Assembly (NCBI GenBank): GCA_036362985.1
Contig: JAYGXS010000001.1
Location: 41,502,787 to 41,566,786, forward strand
Length of the DNA stretch: 64,000 nt
Reading direction: 5' to 3'
Origin: Ligula intestinalis
Lineage: Eukaryota > Platyhelminthes > Cestoda > Diphyllobothriidea > Diphyllobothriidae
The notes beneath the pieces are model-generated. The model did not search any database. It saw nothing but the letters and a program-made list of their open reading frames with translations, and was not told the DNA's origin. This document shows positions 11,501 through 24,780 of this stretch, piece after piece. Positions within the stretch are counted from its first letter, which is position 1. Every line of letters starts with the position of its first letter. A program made the translations under genes and the position numbers.

Positions 11501-14500
11501 AAGGAGAACGGGATTGGCGAAGCGGAGCTCAGCTCATCGACCAGGTGGTCCTAATTGCCAGGAAAAAATGCACAATGGTGAAGGCGCATATTTTCCGATA
11601 ACGGCGTCACTCTGCGCACACTCTGACGCCATAGAGAAAGGAGGAGAACGGGGTCGAGGCGAAACGAAAAGCTTATGGTAGAACATCTTCTATAGATATT
11701 TCTAGAGAACTTCTCCCGTTGCAAAGACCAACAAGACGTCCTCCATTTTAAATCATGGCACTGAAATGAATACACCCAGTATACTGGATAACGATAGTTA
11801 TCCAGACTCACAAATAGGTAAGGTTCGTAAGTTAGGCACTTTTCGCTCAATAATTCGGCGTTGACAGTAAGGGCAAAATACACAAAAATTTATGATACAT
11901 GATTAATACTGCACGTACAGTATAGTTAATCGCCTTGATTATAATATATTGTACAAATTCTCAGAAAAAATCAGAGAAGAGACTTTGTTAAGGTTAAATA
12001 TTGGAAGATATTCTGCAGGAAATGGACCTTGGGTATAGGGGGCACAAAACTCTAAGTTGATGCTGCGCGTTGTCTACTTACGATGAAATCGAAGGACTCA
12101 ACTAAATTCTTTGAAAAGTGATTTTCAAAAGGTCACCACTGATAAATTAAAACACATGTTAGAGCTCTTCATCCGTTATTTTAAGGTCAAAAGGCATTGG
12201 CTGATTCAACTACCCTATATTTTTGGAAACTCATTCACAAATAATTGCGAAAGCTTTAACCTGAAGAGAACTTAATTATCTTCAAAAAAATAACAATGGC
12301 TTGAGATTCGCAAATGTGGTCCACGTGCATGTGGTTTTTGGATAACAATTTTCAATGTGACTGTTTATGTTACGCTTGAATATCTGTAGGAGATAAAATT
12401 AAGTAATGAGGCCTGAAGACAGAGTTATTACTTTGCAAGACCTACATATTATGTGCACAGTCACATACTGTTGCCTTCTACTATTTCTGAAGAACCACCG
12501 GTCACGGTAGCCATCATTTCAAGATATATGGAGAACCCACAGTTCAAATCTGGGCATGGTTGGCTGAGTAGAGTGTGAACTAGTGACAGTTATGTGGTTT
12601 GTATAAGCTATGCGAACTAATAAGTTCAGTTTACATTTCAGGCGATTAACAATATGTCTATTCTTCAGGAAATGGGTACTGACCTAAAAGTAGTTGAGCT
12701 TTTCAAGATTTTTCGCAAAAGAAATTTAAAGCAGTTGGAATAAATAGTGAACATTGACAAAGACGCAACAGTTTTTTGGAAGGGCCTAGAAAATGGTGCA
12801 ACAAGGATGAGAAATTGGGAAAAGCTGGATAAATTTATTCAAAACGCAGGAATGTCAATGTGGACGAAGGTAGGGAGGGCACCTAACTCTGTTTAAAAAC
12901 TGCTCAAATCAAACTGATATAGTTGAAATTGAAACAGAACTGACTTATCATATCTAACGTTGTCCAAAAGTATTCAAGAGGGAGTAAAACCTAGCATTAA
13001 GATTGTGCATCAAAAATTTCCTGCGCACGTTTACCAAAAAGCCATGTGGAGTAGGAGAAGTTGTATATTACTCGTGATTTTTTACAAGTTATAAAACGTC
13101 CTTGAGAATCTTTACGTATATTCCGGTTTCAAATAATCGTTCCTACCTATGGGCATGCTTTTAATCTTTTTCTATTTTTTTGCAACAAGTAAGTACCAAC
13201 GAAGACTGCATTTACCTCGCCAAAGGGAACTACACCGGGCTAAGTGAAGTATGAGATTAGGCAAAACAAAAATGCGTGCGCCTACGTACGAGACTTGGAT
13301 TAATATCAAGGTCACATCAATTCTGTTGAACGTTTTGAGAAAAATAGGGACCTCGGGTTTGTACTAGATCGTTGACGGATGCGCGCTTTTAAAGAATTTC
13401 CGTTTCTGCGTACTGAAACATTGGGTTCAAGAACTCAGTTGGCTGCACTTGAATAATTGTATAGTGTCCAAACAATAGACAGTAAGATTTTAAACACTGC
13501 TTTAACAGCTGATAAGTATCTTGGCTCCCCTTGAGAATTCTTGATATGGATTGGAAAAAGTCGTATTCGAGGCTGCGGGAAAATTATTGGGTGCGTTTTG
13601 AAGTAAGCACCCGTCAGGCTACTGAAGGAGAACAGTGAGAGGTGCTGCAAAAACTATTTCTTAGTTGCCATTCCTTGTTATCTGTATCTCGCAAATTACT
13701 GTGCGCACACTTCACCGAAGTCTGAAAGTGACGGCTCTGGACCAATCTCAATATATAGTATTCACCACTTTCTAGGTTCACAATAGTGAGATTGTGAGCA
13801 ATTGTGGGCTCTGATTGATGCATGACCTTGCTCTACGGAAACGAATTCAATTGTAGCAGCCATAACATATGCGTAAGAAATTTACTTGATGCAATTGTTA
13901 TTATTACTTCTGTCTTGGCTTATTTTAACTGTTTGATGACAAGAACCGCAGCGGTAAAATCTCACCCCGGTATACTTTGGACACTAAGGGGCGTGACCTT
14001 TTAACTTACCCCACCCAAACAGTAAATTTATTACCGCCTTTGGCCATGGCGCAAAGCTAGGCAACGGCCTCATACCCGCCCCTTGGTGCATCCAAGCAAC
14101 GGCGTAATTGACACTGTTTAACAGGTTCTAAACCCACCCGGGACCAAGAAGCGTGGAACACGAACATCCTCAAGACCCTGAACTTGTTTTGTTCAGTGTA
14201 ACCACTGTCGCGCATGTTCATAGTTGATAATGTATTGCATCCATGGTTGGCTCGATACAAGTGGTTTACTAGCAAGTTGGCTGACAAAAAACAAGAAAGA
14301 CAAACCAAGTGAGTCATAGAGGGTTCATATGTAATGCAACATCATCCTTCTACTGGCCGTATCTGAAGACCCCTTGACCCCTTGACTTAAAGTGACTTAA
14401 CTGAATTTGTCTGCAATTTGCTTCCCTCTACACCCAGTATTTTGCAGCTATCGGCTAGTTTAACATCTAGACAGACACCGCGTTTGCTCATTCTTCTTAT

Positions 14501-14884
14501 TCATGCATATTTGAAGGGTTAGAGGCAAGGAATGCCTTTGAGGACACAATAAATGTAAAGTAAACCATATCATTGGTAAAGTCGATATGAAGTTGTAGCA
14601 AGACATATGGTACCGTGACACACTTCAGAATGAATACTCGCGGCACAGTGTGGAAACAATCAAGAGCCAGGAACCTTTTTTACAATGCTGGCAGTAAGAA
14701 ATTGTGTTAAGAAAGTCGCCTTTTGTCAAATCAAATGACATAAAGTATTCTTTTTAACTCCGCAATGGTGTCAGCAGAAACCACCTCGGCGGCAAAGATG
14801 GCCGCCGACGGTCTCAGGACATATTATATCAGGAAAGGTTGATCAAGCTTTACTTTTTCCCTTGTCTTACAGGCACGTACAGTG
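8572..14884. other. long intergenic stretch, no gene recognised
   Basis: AT-rich DNA with many stops in all frames. The 103- and 110-codon minus-strand frames near 10.0-10.3 and 11.55-11.88 kb match nothing I know. Two small inverted repeats are at 10811-10861 and 10925-11011. A GC-richer patch lies at about 13.95-14.32 kb. Confidence 0.5.
10925..11011. repeat. imperfect inverted repeat
   Basis: The arm TAAGATATCAGCAGAATTTT at 10925-10944 pairs with its near-complement at 10992-11011, with one mismatch. A second, smaller pair (AGAAAATTTAAGCA with its complement) spans 10811-10861. The DNA could fold into two hairpins. No element ends are evident. Confidence 0.5.
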
Positions 14885-15075
14885 CAGCCTGCTCTGGAGG
14901 ATTTCTTCGAGATAGCCGACAAAACTTACCTGCGTGGCCATCCCTACAAGGTCACAAACGAACGCACTTAAATGGATCTCAGAAAGTTTTGCTTCAGATA
15001 ACCAGTGGTTTGACCTTGGAACTTGCTACCGATCGAGACGGTTTCTGTTGACACCATTGCGGAGTTTAAAAGAAG
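14885..15075 (+). mobile_element. LINE (CR1/Jockey type) C-terminal remnant
   Basis: Translation in one frame gives LEDFFEIADKTYLRGHPYKV, followed after in-frame stops by LRKFCFR and then NLLPIETVSVDTIAEFKRR. The order of a Y/D-x-T-x-LRGHP block, an LRK-FCF block and an NLLP-SVDT-FK block is typical of the very C-terminus of ORF2 in non-LTR retrotransposons. Three stops make it dead. It is 5'-truncated, as is usual for LINE insertions. Confidence 0.6.
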
Positions 15076-15394
15076 AGATGATGTCATTCTTCATTGATGT
15101 CTATGGATACTTCTTCCAAGTTTTTGTGCCATTTGTTCCAGCGGAAGTCGTGGGACTGTTTGCATGCTTGAAATTATTTCTGTGAGAGCGAGTGCTGAAT
15201 CGGAGGTGAACAGGAAATCGTAAGAGGAAAAAATACCTCACAAGTAATTGACGTCGCAAGTTTTGGGAAAATTTATTTTCCGATTTATTGGTTGATTGAT
15301 TTGGTTCACAGAAAGCAACGCACGCGGAAGAAGTTGCTTTCAAAAATCTGTTTTGCGGCAGGGATCTCCTATTTAAAACAAGCAGTTAAAAGGA

Positions 15395-15784
15395 CTATGC
15401 GTTTGATTTCTGAAAGAGGGCAGCTAGGCAAGCAGATTGACTGCCGTCGGCCAAACCAGCGCGCTTTCGACTAAAAGTAATTCTTCGTCCCTTATTTTGA
15501 GATATTAACCAACGTTGATCATTCGTTCTTTCAGTTATTTTAGCCAATGTCCCATTTTCCTTCGCCCTTTCAGCTCGTAATCTGACTAAACATAGATCAG
15601 AAAACATTCTTCGTAGTACTGGCTTCCTTTGTAAAAGGAGCTGTGCCTGCGTTTCATTTTCAAAAATAATTTGACAAGATTGGGACCAACGATTTAAACC
15701 GGGTGTGCACTGAAGTTTTTCTGCCATATATGCCATCAGAATGCGAATGGGCTGGCCGTTCTTCATCAACGTTTTATCATACAC
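15395..15784 (-). CDS. unassigned 129-codon open frame, possibly LINE ORF1 debris
   Basis: A basic, charged frame without a known domain. The stretch with AQLLLQRKPVLRRMF followed by ERAKENGTLAKITERTN is loosely like the nucleic-acid-binding region of LINE ORF1 proteins. It lies between two LINE remnants, which fits that reading. No splice or promoter evidence is visible. It could equally be a chance frame. Confidence 0.25.
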   Translation of the reverse strand: MYDKTLMKNGQPIRILMAYMAEKLQCTPGLNRWSQSCQIIFENETQAQLLLQRKPVLRRMFSDLCLVRLRAERAKENGTLAKITERTNDQRWLISQNKGRRITFSRKRAGLADGSQSACLAALFQKSNA

Positions 15785-17129
15785 TAGAAGGTGATCTAAG
15801 TAATGATTAACTCGCCGCTTTGTAATTGTTATCTCTGACTCGAAGACTCCTTTTTACAATTATATTTTGATTGTCACTTAATCTAGCACCTGTTGTGGAT
15901 TCAAAGGTTTTGATAGAACGAGCGCTTGTTATCAGTTAACTTGTCCCGATAGTTCCGGAGTAAATCTCTATTAGGCCAGCTGAACCTAAATCCTCAAACT
16001 ATTTGGCATTCCTCCTATTTGGCTTTTCGAATTCAACCACCTCGTTAACATTGCTGTTGGGCGCAAGTTCCAGCAATGATGTAGCGTTGATCTGTAAAGA
16101 CAGATCTTTGCTGGTACCGTCTTAAATTGGCGGAACTTGTAAAGAGCACGAACACTTTTCAGCTCTCTTTTGAACAGAAGATATGTTCACTGGATTGCTG
16201 GGTTCTACAGACACAATATTTGTTATCCGAACGTTACGTATGCTTGAAGAAGTTATATTTGTTTACGGAATTGCGTTTTCCGTTGGCTTTTTTGACTGGT
16301 CTTCTTTTACCATGCAACTAACAAATGAATATTTTAAGTTAATGAATACTTCTTCCAAATTAGCTACCCACTGCTCCATACCTAAGCATTTCTGAGGAAT
16401 AAAGCAATCAATGCATGTTTCGTCCTCGTAGGCGACAAACATTACGCTTACTAGGCTTTTGGCCCGTTTAGCGGAGGTGAACAATTAACAGAAGAGCTAT
16501 ATTTGTCATTAATTCCAGCTTCATTACTATTTCGTTTGTCAATTTCCTCTGCAGGTGTGTTCAAGGGGTTAGAGACGTTATTTGCATATCCTATACTTTT
16601 ATACGGCGTAGGTTGTTATCCCAACATCTGATTTTTCGTGACGATGAACAGTAATTTGGTATTTATATTTTTCAGCGCCGGTACGGCACTATCTGTACAA
16701 AGTTAATTTCGAAAAAAATAAAAATCCAAAAAAAATAATTTGACAATATGTGAAAGTAGACGTAGGAAGTCGTAATAATGTCAGCAGAAATTGTCCTTTT
16801 GGGGCAACATTTAGCAATATTTTGCAGGTAATTTTGAACTTAAAACGAAAACTTATGGCAATTAAAAAACTCTGACTGTGAAAATGGAGACAGTGTTCAA
16901 CGGGCCTCCATGTTCAAAAAGTGTGTAAGAGAAAAAAACTACTTAGGAAGATAGAAGTAGGAACATAGTAGTAGAGCAGAAATAGGTGTGGGTGGTCTGA
17001 TGAAGGTGAGTAGTCAACGAAACTGCAGCATTTTAGACTGAGTGCTTCCGCGTGGCTTCGTTTGATTCAGCGGTGGTTAATGGAAACATCTAGGTTCTCG
17101 GGGGACACGAGGCAGAGAGAATAGTTTCA
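15785..17129. other. no gene; probable 3' tail of the adjacent minus-strand LINE at its right end
   Basis: Nothing coding is recognised. Roughly 16.9-17.13 kb directly follows the C-terminus of the minus-strand LINE and is probably its 3' untranslated tail. Confidence 0.4.
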
Positions 17130-17139
17130 AGAGGATCAC

Positions 17140-17636
17140 CTAAATTCCCGATGGTCCTTTCTCGGAGTCATGGAGAAAGCTGCTCGGAAAAGATGAGGAG
17201 AATATAAGGTTAATAGAGTCAGTGTTAAGATAAATGTGCAGTCTCTGTTTGAAAGCAGACAGTCTAGTTAACGACCTAATTTCGATTGGCAAGTTATTCC
17301 AACGAAAGCTATATCTGGAAGCAAAAAACAAAGAGCGTTTACATGAGGAAGATGCAGGAGAGGTATAACAAGTGCCGAGTTTCTTAGGTTGTAGGGATGG
17401 CTGACAGGGGTAATGACAGAAGTCCTGGGTAAATTTGCTCTTCTATTAAACCGAAAAAGGAGACAAAAGTCTGCTTTCAATCTCCTGACCCAAAGGAACC
17501 ATAATTTCGTTAATTGACATCTATTTGAGTAACAAGTACTAGAAACTGTCGGATACAGCCGGTTTCGTGTGAACTTTTTTTGAATTTGTTCAATTTTTGA
17601 ACGACTTACTTCATTCATGAAACCGAAAAGGGGCAA
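17140..17636 (-). pseudogene. LINE ORF2 C-terminal region, frameshifted
   Basis: Two overlapping frames. The first has RLYPTVSSTCYSNRCQLTKL and a basic RR-rich region. The second has SFRWNNLPIEIRSLTRLSAF, the conserved WN-LP element near the end of CR1-like ORF2 proteins. It follows the reverse transcriptase in the same orientation. Confidence 0.65.
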
Positions 17637-17770
17637 CAGTATTTTAAGATGGGAAGCACGAACATATGATAAAGTCTCAATTTCATTTCAGGAAGATAGA
17701 AATTATAAGAAATGCAGCCGCAAATCTGTGCGGCTTTGGCTCTAATTCTATCGGCGTGAGGAGAAAGGTC

Positions 17771-19354
17771 TTATTTATTGGTGTAGCTTAATGCTAGGTC
17801 TTTGATACTGGAACATTCAGTCATTGGGTAACCTTGAAAAATAACAGGTTGTGACAGCTTTTCAGGCCCAAAGCACATGTATCGGTAGGTAGAAGGTGAG
17901 AACTCTATCTTCCATGTTGAGCTCCACGCCGAAAGAGCGTGCAGATCAGAATGAATTTGTTCTAGGCATCTCGAGGCTGTAGAAATAGAGAAGGAGTATA
18001 CACGCTTCAGATCATCCGCATAAATATAAGATTGGGAGTGTTTAAAACTCAATGAAATATCATTTATGCAAAGCAAGAAGAGCAGAGGACCTAGCACAGT
18101 ATCTTGAAGGACACCACTCAAAATTGCGGTAGGAGTAAAGTATGAGGATCTCACTAAAACCTATTTTTTTGTCGATTTGAAAGATAAGATCTGGTGAAGT
18201 CAGTAAGAGGACTACGAAATCCTATAGCCTCTAGTTTGGCTAGGAGCCTCCTGTGAGGAACTTTATCAAATGCTTTACTAAGGTCAAAATAGATAACTAC
18301 CACAGATAGATGATCATTACGAAGAGAAGTAAGTAGATTTAGAAAAGACATGTGGCATGTTTCACAAGATCAGTCCGGTAAAAAGCCATGCTGTGAGGAG
18401 CTGAGAGTGTTATTGTTTATACAGAAATCTGTAATTTTTTTGGCAATTAGTTTTCAAAGAGTTTAGCCAGAGAGGGCGTTTTATGAACACCGCGATAATT
18501 GTGAATATCTGATGGGACCCAGATTTAAATACGGGCATTATAATAGAAGGTTTCCAATAGCCCAGTAAAAAGCCATTCTCAAGAAACACTGAAAATAACT
18601 TTCTCAGTAAGTGTGGGAAATCTCTTAATTGTTTGATGAGTGAGTTTGGAATGTTATCAGTTCCAACCGACTGTGAATTTTTAAGACGACTTATTTCTTT
18701 TTGAATACAAGCAGGTGAGAAATTAAGGGTACTGAGATTTGAATCACACAGCAGGGGGATTACAGGAGTGGGGCTAGTTTGGATGGTAAAGCACGTGGCG
18801 AAAAAGGAATTTACCAATGCTGCTTTCTCCAAATCCTCTGTAACAACATGATTGCTTCTATTGAGGAAGGGTGGAATGACTTCCTGAAACTTAGCCGACG
18901 ACCGAAGACGGAAGACTTGAGCACCTGATCTGGAAGAATTCGCATCAGTTAATGCTGTGGCCTTTCTACGCCTATCTCGTGCAAGCCTTATTTTAAGCGC
19001 TAATTGTAATATTTGCGCTATTCTTAAGTGAATTGATAAAGAGCTATGAGACATATCCTTAAGTTGTTTTTGCAATTTATTAAGTCTCTTTTGGAGAAAA
19101 TGTGGCACAGTAGAAGAAGCTGGATTTGATTTAAAAATCTTAAGTGGGATAAGAGCCTGAATATTTTCTGTAAGGTTTTGCAATAGCTCATGGAAGAAGG
19201 AGGGATCGTTAGTTGAAAATATGCTATGCCAATCTAGGGTACTTACGAAATCATTTATTAATTCATGGTTCATGTTACCAAATTCGAGGTTATTGCATTT
19301 TACCTCAGGCTTTTTAGAGAGACTGGAAAACAACAGTGAATTAAGGCGTGGCAA
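17771..19354 (-). pseudogene. LINE reverse transcriptase domain, broken in three
   Basis: The fingers region (19354-18410) includes SVGTDNIPNSLIKQL and YWKPSIIMPVFKSG. The palm motif A, FDLSKAFDKVPHRRLL, is in 18351-18154. Motif B appears as GVLQDTVLGPLLF (the usual form is GVPQGSVLGPLLF), and motif C is YADD, both in 18154-17771. The catalytic Asp pair survives, but motif B is changed and the frame shifts twice. Confidence 0.8.
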
Positions 19355-20072
19355 CTTGTTAAAATATCACGATGAATATTCATAAAAAGAGGGTGGATAT
19401 CATTTGTAAAAATTAAATCTAATATTTTGTCATTTCTGGTCACTGAACTGACCAGTTGTGACATGTTTAAAAAGTTAATAGTGTCAACTAATTTCTGAAC
19501 TCTTGGTGGACAGGTATTTGCATGCCAGTCAATGTCTGGTAGATTAAAATCACCTACAATTATTCTGACATCGAATTGAGCCCCTGCAAATTTTTCAAAC
19601 ATTTCACACAGCTGCATTACATTACTTGAGTTACAGGGGGGATTGTAGACACACCCAATTATCGTTTTTATTGTGTAGCAGGATTACTGAAATAAGACGA
19701 AAAATTTCCAGAAAATGACGAAATGCTCAGGTGATACGGGAAATGTACAAAGGATGATTTAATATACAGAAGGCAACCACCACCACGCTTTTCAATGCGA
19801 TCTTGTCTGTACAAACTATAATCATCTATGGTGAGTGTCGAGCCAGAAATAAGAGAGTGTGTCCAAGATTCAGTGACACAGAGCAGATCTGGATCAAGCT
19901 CAAATGCTACTGTTTTAAGTTCTGTCATCTTATTAACAACTGACCGCGCATTGAGTGAGACTATACTGAGCGTATCCTTCATATGCAAGTTACGCTCGTC
20001 AGTATTGATAAAAAAGGAAAACTTGGTGGTGGGAAGGAAAACGGCATGGGAGAAACAAAAGGTGGCAGGCAA
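19300..20072 (-). pseudogene. LINE AP-endonuclease domain, frameshifted
   Basis: The N-terminal half (20072-19668) has LNARSVVNKM, CVTESWT and KRGGGCLLYI, which mark the N, E and RGGG sites of the apurinic endonuclease fold. The C-terminal half (19617-19300) has GDFNLPDIDW. The usual SDH catalytic motif reads SCH, losing the essential Asp. The enzyme would nick target DNA to prime reverse transcription. Confidence 0.75.
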
Positions 20073-20396
20073 ACTGGCCCTGGTCTACAGCTTGTCCAGT
20101 AATTAGTATCAAATGAAAGGTGCATATTGTAGAAAGGCATATTAGAGGGGGATCCATAGAAAGAACGGTTGAAGTGTGGCATCGGAAACCAGGAGGGGGC
20201 ATAAAAATAGGATTTTGAGGCATTATATCATAATTTGACGGAAAATTTGCCTTCAAAAATTGCATGACTGGTTTTGAAAAACGGTTAATTTTATAAACTG
20301 GCTGAATTATTTGGGGATGTTGATGAGGTTTGGTGATAGGAAAAGTGCTAGCTTGAGCGGTTGGGTCTTTGTTAGATACTGAGTTGTTATCAGTAA

Positions 20397-21245
20397 TCAT
20401 ATTGCCGAATATGAAATTTTACTAGGGGCGTTCTTAGGTTTATCGGAATTTAAAGCTATCACAGACGTGGTTGGCTTAGAAGGAGAATGACTTGACGAGG
20501 CGATAATCTCACTCGAATCACGAGTTAGGTGAATGGGAGAAGTATCAGGGGAAACTGACATTGATCCAGAGGGATGTGGGCTTACCTGAGCGGGAGGGCC
20601 GGCTTCAGAGACAACTTTTGGTTTTGTTGAAGCAGAGCCAGTGTTCTCATTTGCTACTTTGGATAAAACCCGACGCTCCATTGGCGTTTTATCCATGCAT
20701 ACGTAAAGTTTATTTTCCTTTCAATAGTTGGCTGACCGCTCATGCTGAGAGAATATAAGGTCTACTTCTATCACTGAAAAAGGTTTTACGAGAATCGGCG
20801 GGTTTTTACTTCGGGATGAGAGTCTTTTTGCTTCTGCAACTTTAAAATTAAAGTGACAGGAGTAAAGAAACTGAACAGCAACATCTATCGGTTGTTTATC
20901 TTTTGAAGCATTTTTCAAAAGAAAATTTAAATTCCTTTTTTGCCGATCACGGGTCTCAGTAAACACCATATTTACGAAAGGCTCTAGTTTCTCACATTGC
21001 TGAGAAGTGAGCGTAGATACCTTTCCATCAAAGATGGCACCAAAGACCGTAAACAGACAAGCATATTGGTTATAAAACTTACTAAAGTTGTCTAAAGCAT
21101 CAAGATCAAGTTTCTTCATGCTTAAGATGGGTTTATCGTTAGGAGGATTGGTATTACGGGCTGATTTACGTCTCAATTGTGGCTTAGGTATCATATTGAA
21201 TAGGTAGTGAGTGAGAGGATATGTTCTAAGCAAAGTTCTGCTCAA
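20397..21245 (-). pseudogene. LINE ORF1-like protein, broken
   Basis: Two adjoining frames, 21245-20721 and 20696-20397. The first is 174 residues, basic, with LNFLLKNASKDK and a Cys/Phe-rich stretch. The second is Ser/Pro/Thr-rich and looks like a flexible linker. They precede the endonuclease in the same orientation. No zinc knuckle was seen. The product would be the RNA-binding partner in retrotransposition. Confidence 0.5.
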
Positions 21246-23979
21246 AATTTCGACAGAAAATTTGAATCACCGAAGAGGCTACGCAGGATGAAAATAATCT
21301 CAAATAGTATATCGAGTAATACAAACTATTTGTTGCGGGAAATTGATATATTACCAAATTTTTAGATGCTATTTAGTATTTACGCAATAGATTACTTGTT
21401 TTTAAAGTGAATCTACCGGAACTAGGATGAGGCTATGTCGGTGAAACAGTATAAAAATGTTTATTTTGACCTATCGGTAAAAAGACAACAACCGGTATGT
21501 GCAGTTGCTAAAAGGTAAGATACATAAATAAATAACAACAATTGAGCTAGTAACTTCAGCAAGTAACGATGAAATCTGATTCAAATATCTATTTCACTTA
21601 GCTTTGAAAAATAAGTTGTGCGCCTTTGAACGTCGATCCTCTATAACCCCCGGGGATGCCAGTAAATATAAATCTGACCTGGAGAGCGTGATTGCTGCAC
21701 CATTTGCAGGTCGGCAATCCGGTCTACCAAATCAATTCCACCCGAGAACGTGCACTGTTCATCAATATGTACAAGTTGTTAGGTGGCTGCTGACAATTTG
21801 TATTGTAAAGGTGGGGAAGTTACCAAACGATACCAGCCAGCTTCATAAATAAATATGAATTGGTTACTTAATCCACTTACTACGGCGTGTTGTTATGGCT
21901 GCATATGCCCCTTGCTAGTTTCATCAGGGTGGTAGGGTCCACAGTTTTTATGATGGAACTATGACTTCAATTACTTATGTGCGCCCTGTCAATTTAGTGA
22001 GGTTGGCAAAGCAGTCGTCGGAAGGTTTTGAGAGCCTCAAAGTAAACCTTACCAGGCTTTTGTCAACTTCTCTGACGTCAAAAGAGAGTAGTGCATCAGA
22101 TAGATCAGTCACCTTCCAACACCATTAACTTTTTGCTATGCCACTCGCAAGGCTTTGAAGAAGAGCCAATAGTCAAGAGAGATTCCAGCAAAACACAAAA
22201 GTTGGCGATGTGGTAAGGAGAAGTGAGGAGGCACAGGGCACTGTAAACAATGCCGCCAGCGCAATTTCTTAATTTCTTAGCACCGCAAAAATTGAAGTTA
22301 AGTAATATATCACTACCTAAAATGTGAGTCAAAAGGAAAAATCCGCTCTGAGCGTCCAGTCATTCGGGACGCACTAAACCAGCCAATTTTCCGTAAGGTG
22401 TTGGTGTACTGAAAGACTTATGGAAATCGGTAAAATAAGACTTTATCTCCAGTTGTTCTCTGAAATTTTCGGGGTTTTTCTTACAGTAAAAAACACCGTA
22501 ATATTCTCCCAGATTTGAACAGTATCTAGCCACGCCAGCGACTGGTAAAGATATTTGCGACTCGTCCATTTTTGGATGTTGGAATGTGATTAACTTCGTA
22601 GGAGGCATCAGTCGGCCTTACAGTAATCTGTTCGGCTAGTTCCGCTAGAGTCCTATCCTACCCATTTTAAGTCTGCCTATGTGCGTAGCTTACTCTGTGT
22701 TCTTCCTTACATAAAAACAGGTTATAAGCAAATTTGGACATAAAAATGGTTTGATAGTGAACCTCGCTATTTTTAGACTGGCGTCTTCCATCTGCGTCTT
22801 TTGGAAGAGAGTTCCTTTGGCTGTCAGCACTTTATACAATCTTCGTGAACCCTCGCGTCGCATACATGCAAAAGGTGCCTTAGCAAAGAAGAAATAACTT
22901 TTCTATTTAATGACAGAGGTTTGTGTGCGTACAGTTTACCTTCACCGATTGTACCACCACTTGCGTTCTTGATTTGGGGTAACTGCACATTCTGATCGAA
23001 TCGTCACCTTCATGATCGCATGACTGACGGGCACATGAAGTTCGGTTGGGAAATCGACACGCGACAAGTGAATTGTGAACTTCGAAGAGCAATTGCTCAG
23101 AGAAAAGCACGCCTGCTTTGCGTCTACCTCATGCCCATTTCGAAGATCCGCCATATTTCTATACCAACGCAAGATTAGACGAGTGGGAACACGTGTGAGA
23201 ACAGCGGCTGACCAAATGTATACCCTTTCGTATAAATTGGAAAACAGGCATCCCAAGAAATGTAATTCCAGGGAAAAGCGTTGTTTAAGATAGTGAGGAC
23301 ACTTCGTTCAGTAAATTTTCGACACAGGATCCCCATGTCAGCGTCAGATTTGAGAAGCTGTGCAACGAAAAATTAACATTTAAGAAGTAGAAGACTCGCC
23401 TAACGTTTTGACATCCATCGCGGATTCACCATCAGAGACGTGAGTAGGAAACAGTAGCAGTAGTACAGTTAAAATGTTCAGTTTTATTAGGGAAATATAG
23501 GTTAATACCTTTGAACTCCCTCTTTGTACATAGCTATCACACAGAACATGTGGCGTTGCCAATAATGGAACTGCGGTAGGGGGCAGACAGTAAAAAAACT
23601 CCTTAACCATCATTCATAAGTTTAGTTTTGAATGCCATTTGTAGGATTTTAAGGAGAAAAACTGTCGCCTGTGGGGGGGGGGCGAAGGGAACATGTAAAT
23701 CGGAAGTTCTGCTGCTGAAAGTGCTTGGATCATGTCAAGAGGAGGCCATCGCGTTTGTTCAATATCCTAATGGTCACACGGGGAGATTACTGCGGTGGTC
23801 ACGGTGTCGGGGATGCGCACATCGTATGGCCATGCGAACCAGAGGACAAAATTTACAATCAGTTATTCTAAACAAACATATTACTGAAAAAAAGCAAGCA
23901 GTATGTTTTTTGACAAAAGGTTAGACTGTAATATAATAAGCTCGCTTTACTACAGATAATGTCTTTTTCGTTGCTGATC
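21246..23979. other. no gene recognised between two LINEs
   Basis: The region includes the probable 5' UTR of the left LINE at its start and the 3' tail of the right LINE at its end. Frames of 75-104 codons near 22.1-23.3 kb on the minus strand match nothing I know. A run of ten G residues lies at about 23673-23682. Confidence 0.45.
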
Positions 23980-24693
23980 CTACTGCATCTTAAACGTGTC
24001 CAGAGATGGGGACATGACAATGTATGTGGGTAGAGAATTCCATGCCTGGATTACTCTCTTAGGGAAGAAGAATTTTCGTGCGTTAGATCTTGCCCGAGTC
24101 ACACGTAGCTTGAGAGGGCGTTCGCGCAATCTAGTAGTAGTGGCCAGCTCAAAGAAATCGTTGGATGCTAGGCAACAATTTTGATCCCGCAGCATGTGAA
24201 ATGTCTGTATCAGGTCACCGCGCAGCTGTCTGTTATCCAGAGGAAATAAGTTAAGATTGGTCAGTCGTGTCTCGTAAGGAAAGTACGCTTGGCCTCGCAC
24301 TAACTTAGTTGCCCGTCGTTGTACCCTTTCAAGGTTTTTATGTCTTTGACTGTCCAAGGTTTCCAGGCTTGAACGGCAACTTCCAGTTGGGGTCGCACTA
24401 AAGCGCCAAAGAACTTGCCAAAGACAACTTTATCAAACTTAACAAAGGCGCGCTTGATAAGATACAAGCTCGACATTGCGGATTCGGCCACCTTCAGGCT
24501 GTGGTGATGGCTTAAGTGAGGGAGTGAACCACACCCCCAGATCCTCCTGGGCCTCTACTTCTGGCAGCAGTGTGTTATTTAGGTTGTACACCCTCCGATA
24601 CGAAGTGTTAGTACTACTGAAACGCATTATGTTGCATTTGGCGACATTAAATGGCAGGAGCCACTCGTTTGACCATTGCTCGAGACGATGCAT
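23980..24693 (-). pseudogene. LINE ORF2 C-terminal domain, frameshifted
   Basis: Frames 24693-24439, 24491-24300 and 24357-23980 carry, in order: a Trp-rich thumb with [31 protein letters not shown]; and [14 protein letters not shown] with [20 protein letters not shown]. These are the ordered C-terminal landmarks of CR1-like ORF2 proteins. The coding ends at about 23980. Confidence 0.8.
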
Positions 24694-24780
24694 ATCTGCC
24701 TGCAGATTTGCTTTGTCGTCTTCGCTACGAATGACCTTCCAGAATTTTAAATCGTCGGCGAACTTTGCGGTTTTGCAGTC

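Larger units (their letters stand above)
17130..21245 (-). mobile_element. CR1/Jockey-type LINE, frameshifted, near full length
   Basis: Reading right to left on the minus strand, the order is ORF1-like protein (21245 to about 20000), AP-type endonuclease (20072 to 19300), reverse transcriptase (19354 to 17771) and the C-terminal domain (17636 to 17140). This is the canonical order of a two-ORF non-LTR retrotransposon. At least five breaks separate the pieces, so it cannot be autonomous. Assignment to the CR1/Jockey group is from domain order and the style of the C-terminus; a rate-calibrated classification was not possible. Confidence 0.85.

Noticed and set aside
12525..12580. SINE-like words (GTTCAAATCTGGGC, GGTTGGCTGA)
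   Set aside because: Only two short matches, and no box A or tail, so too weak to call.
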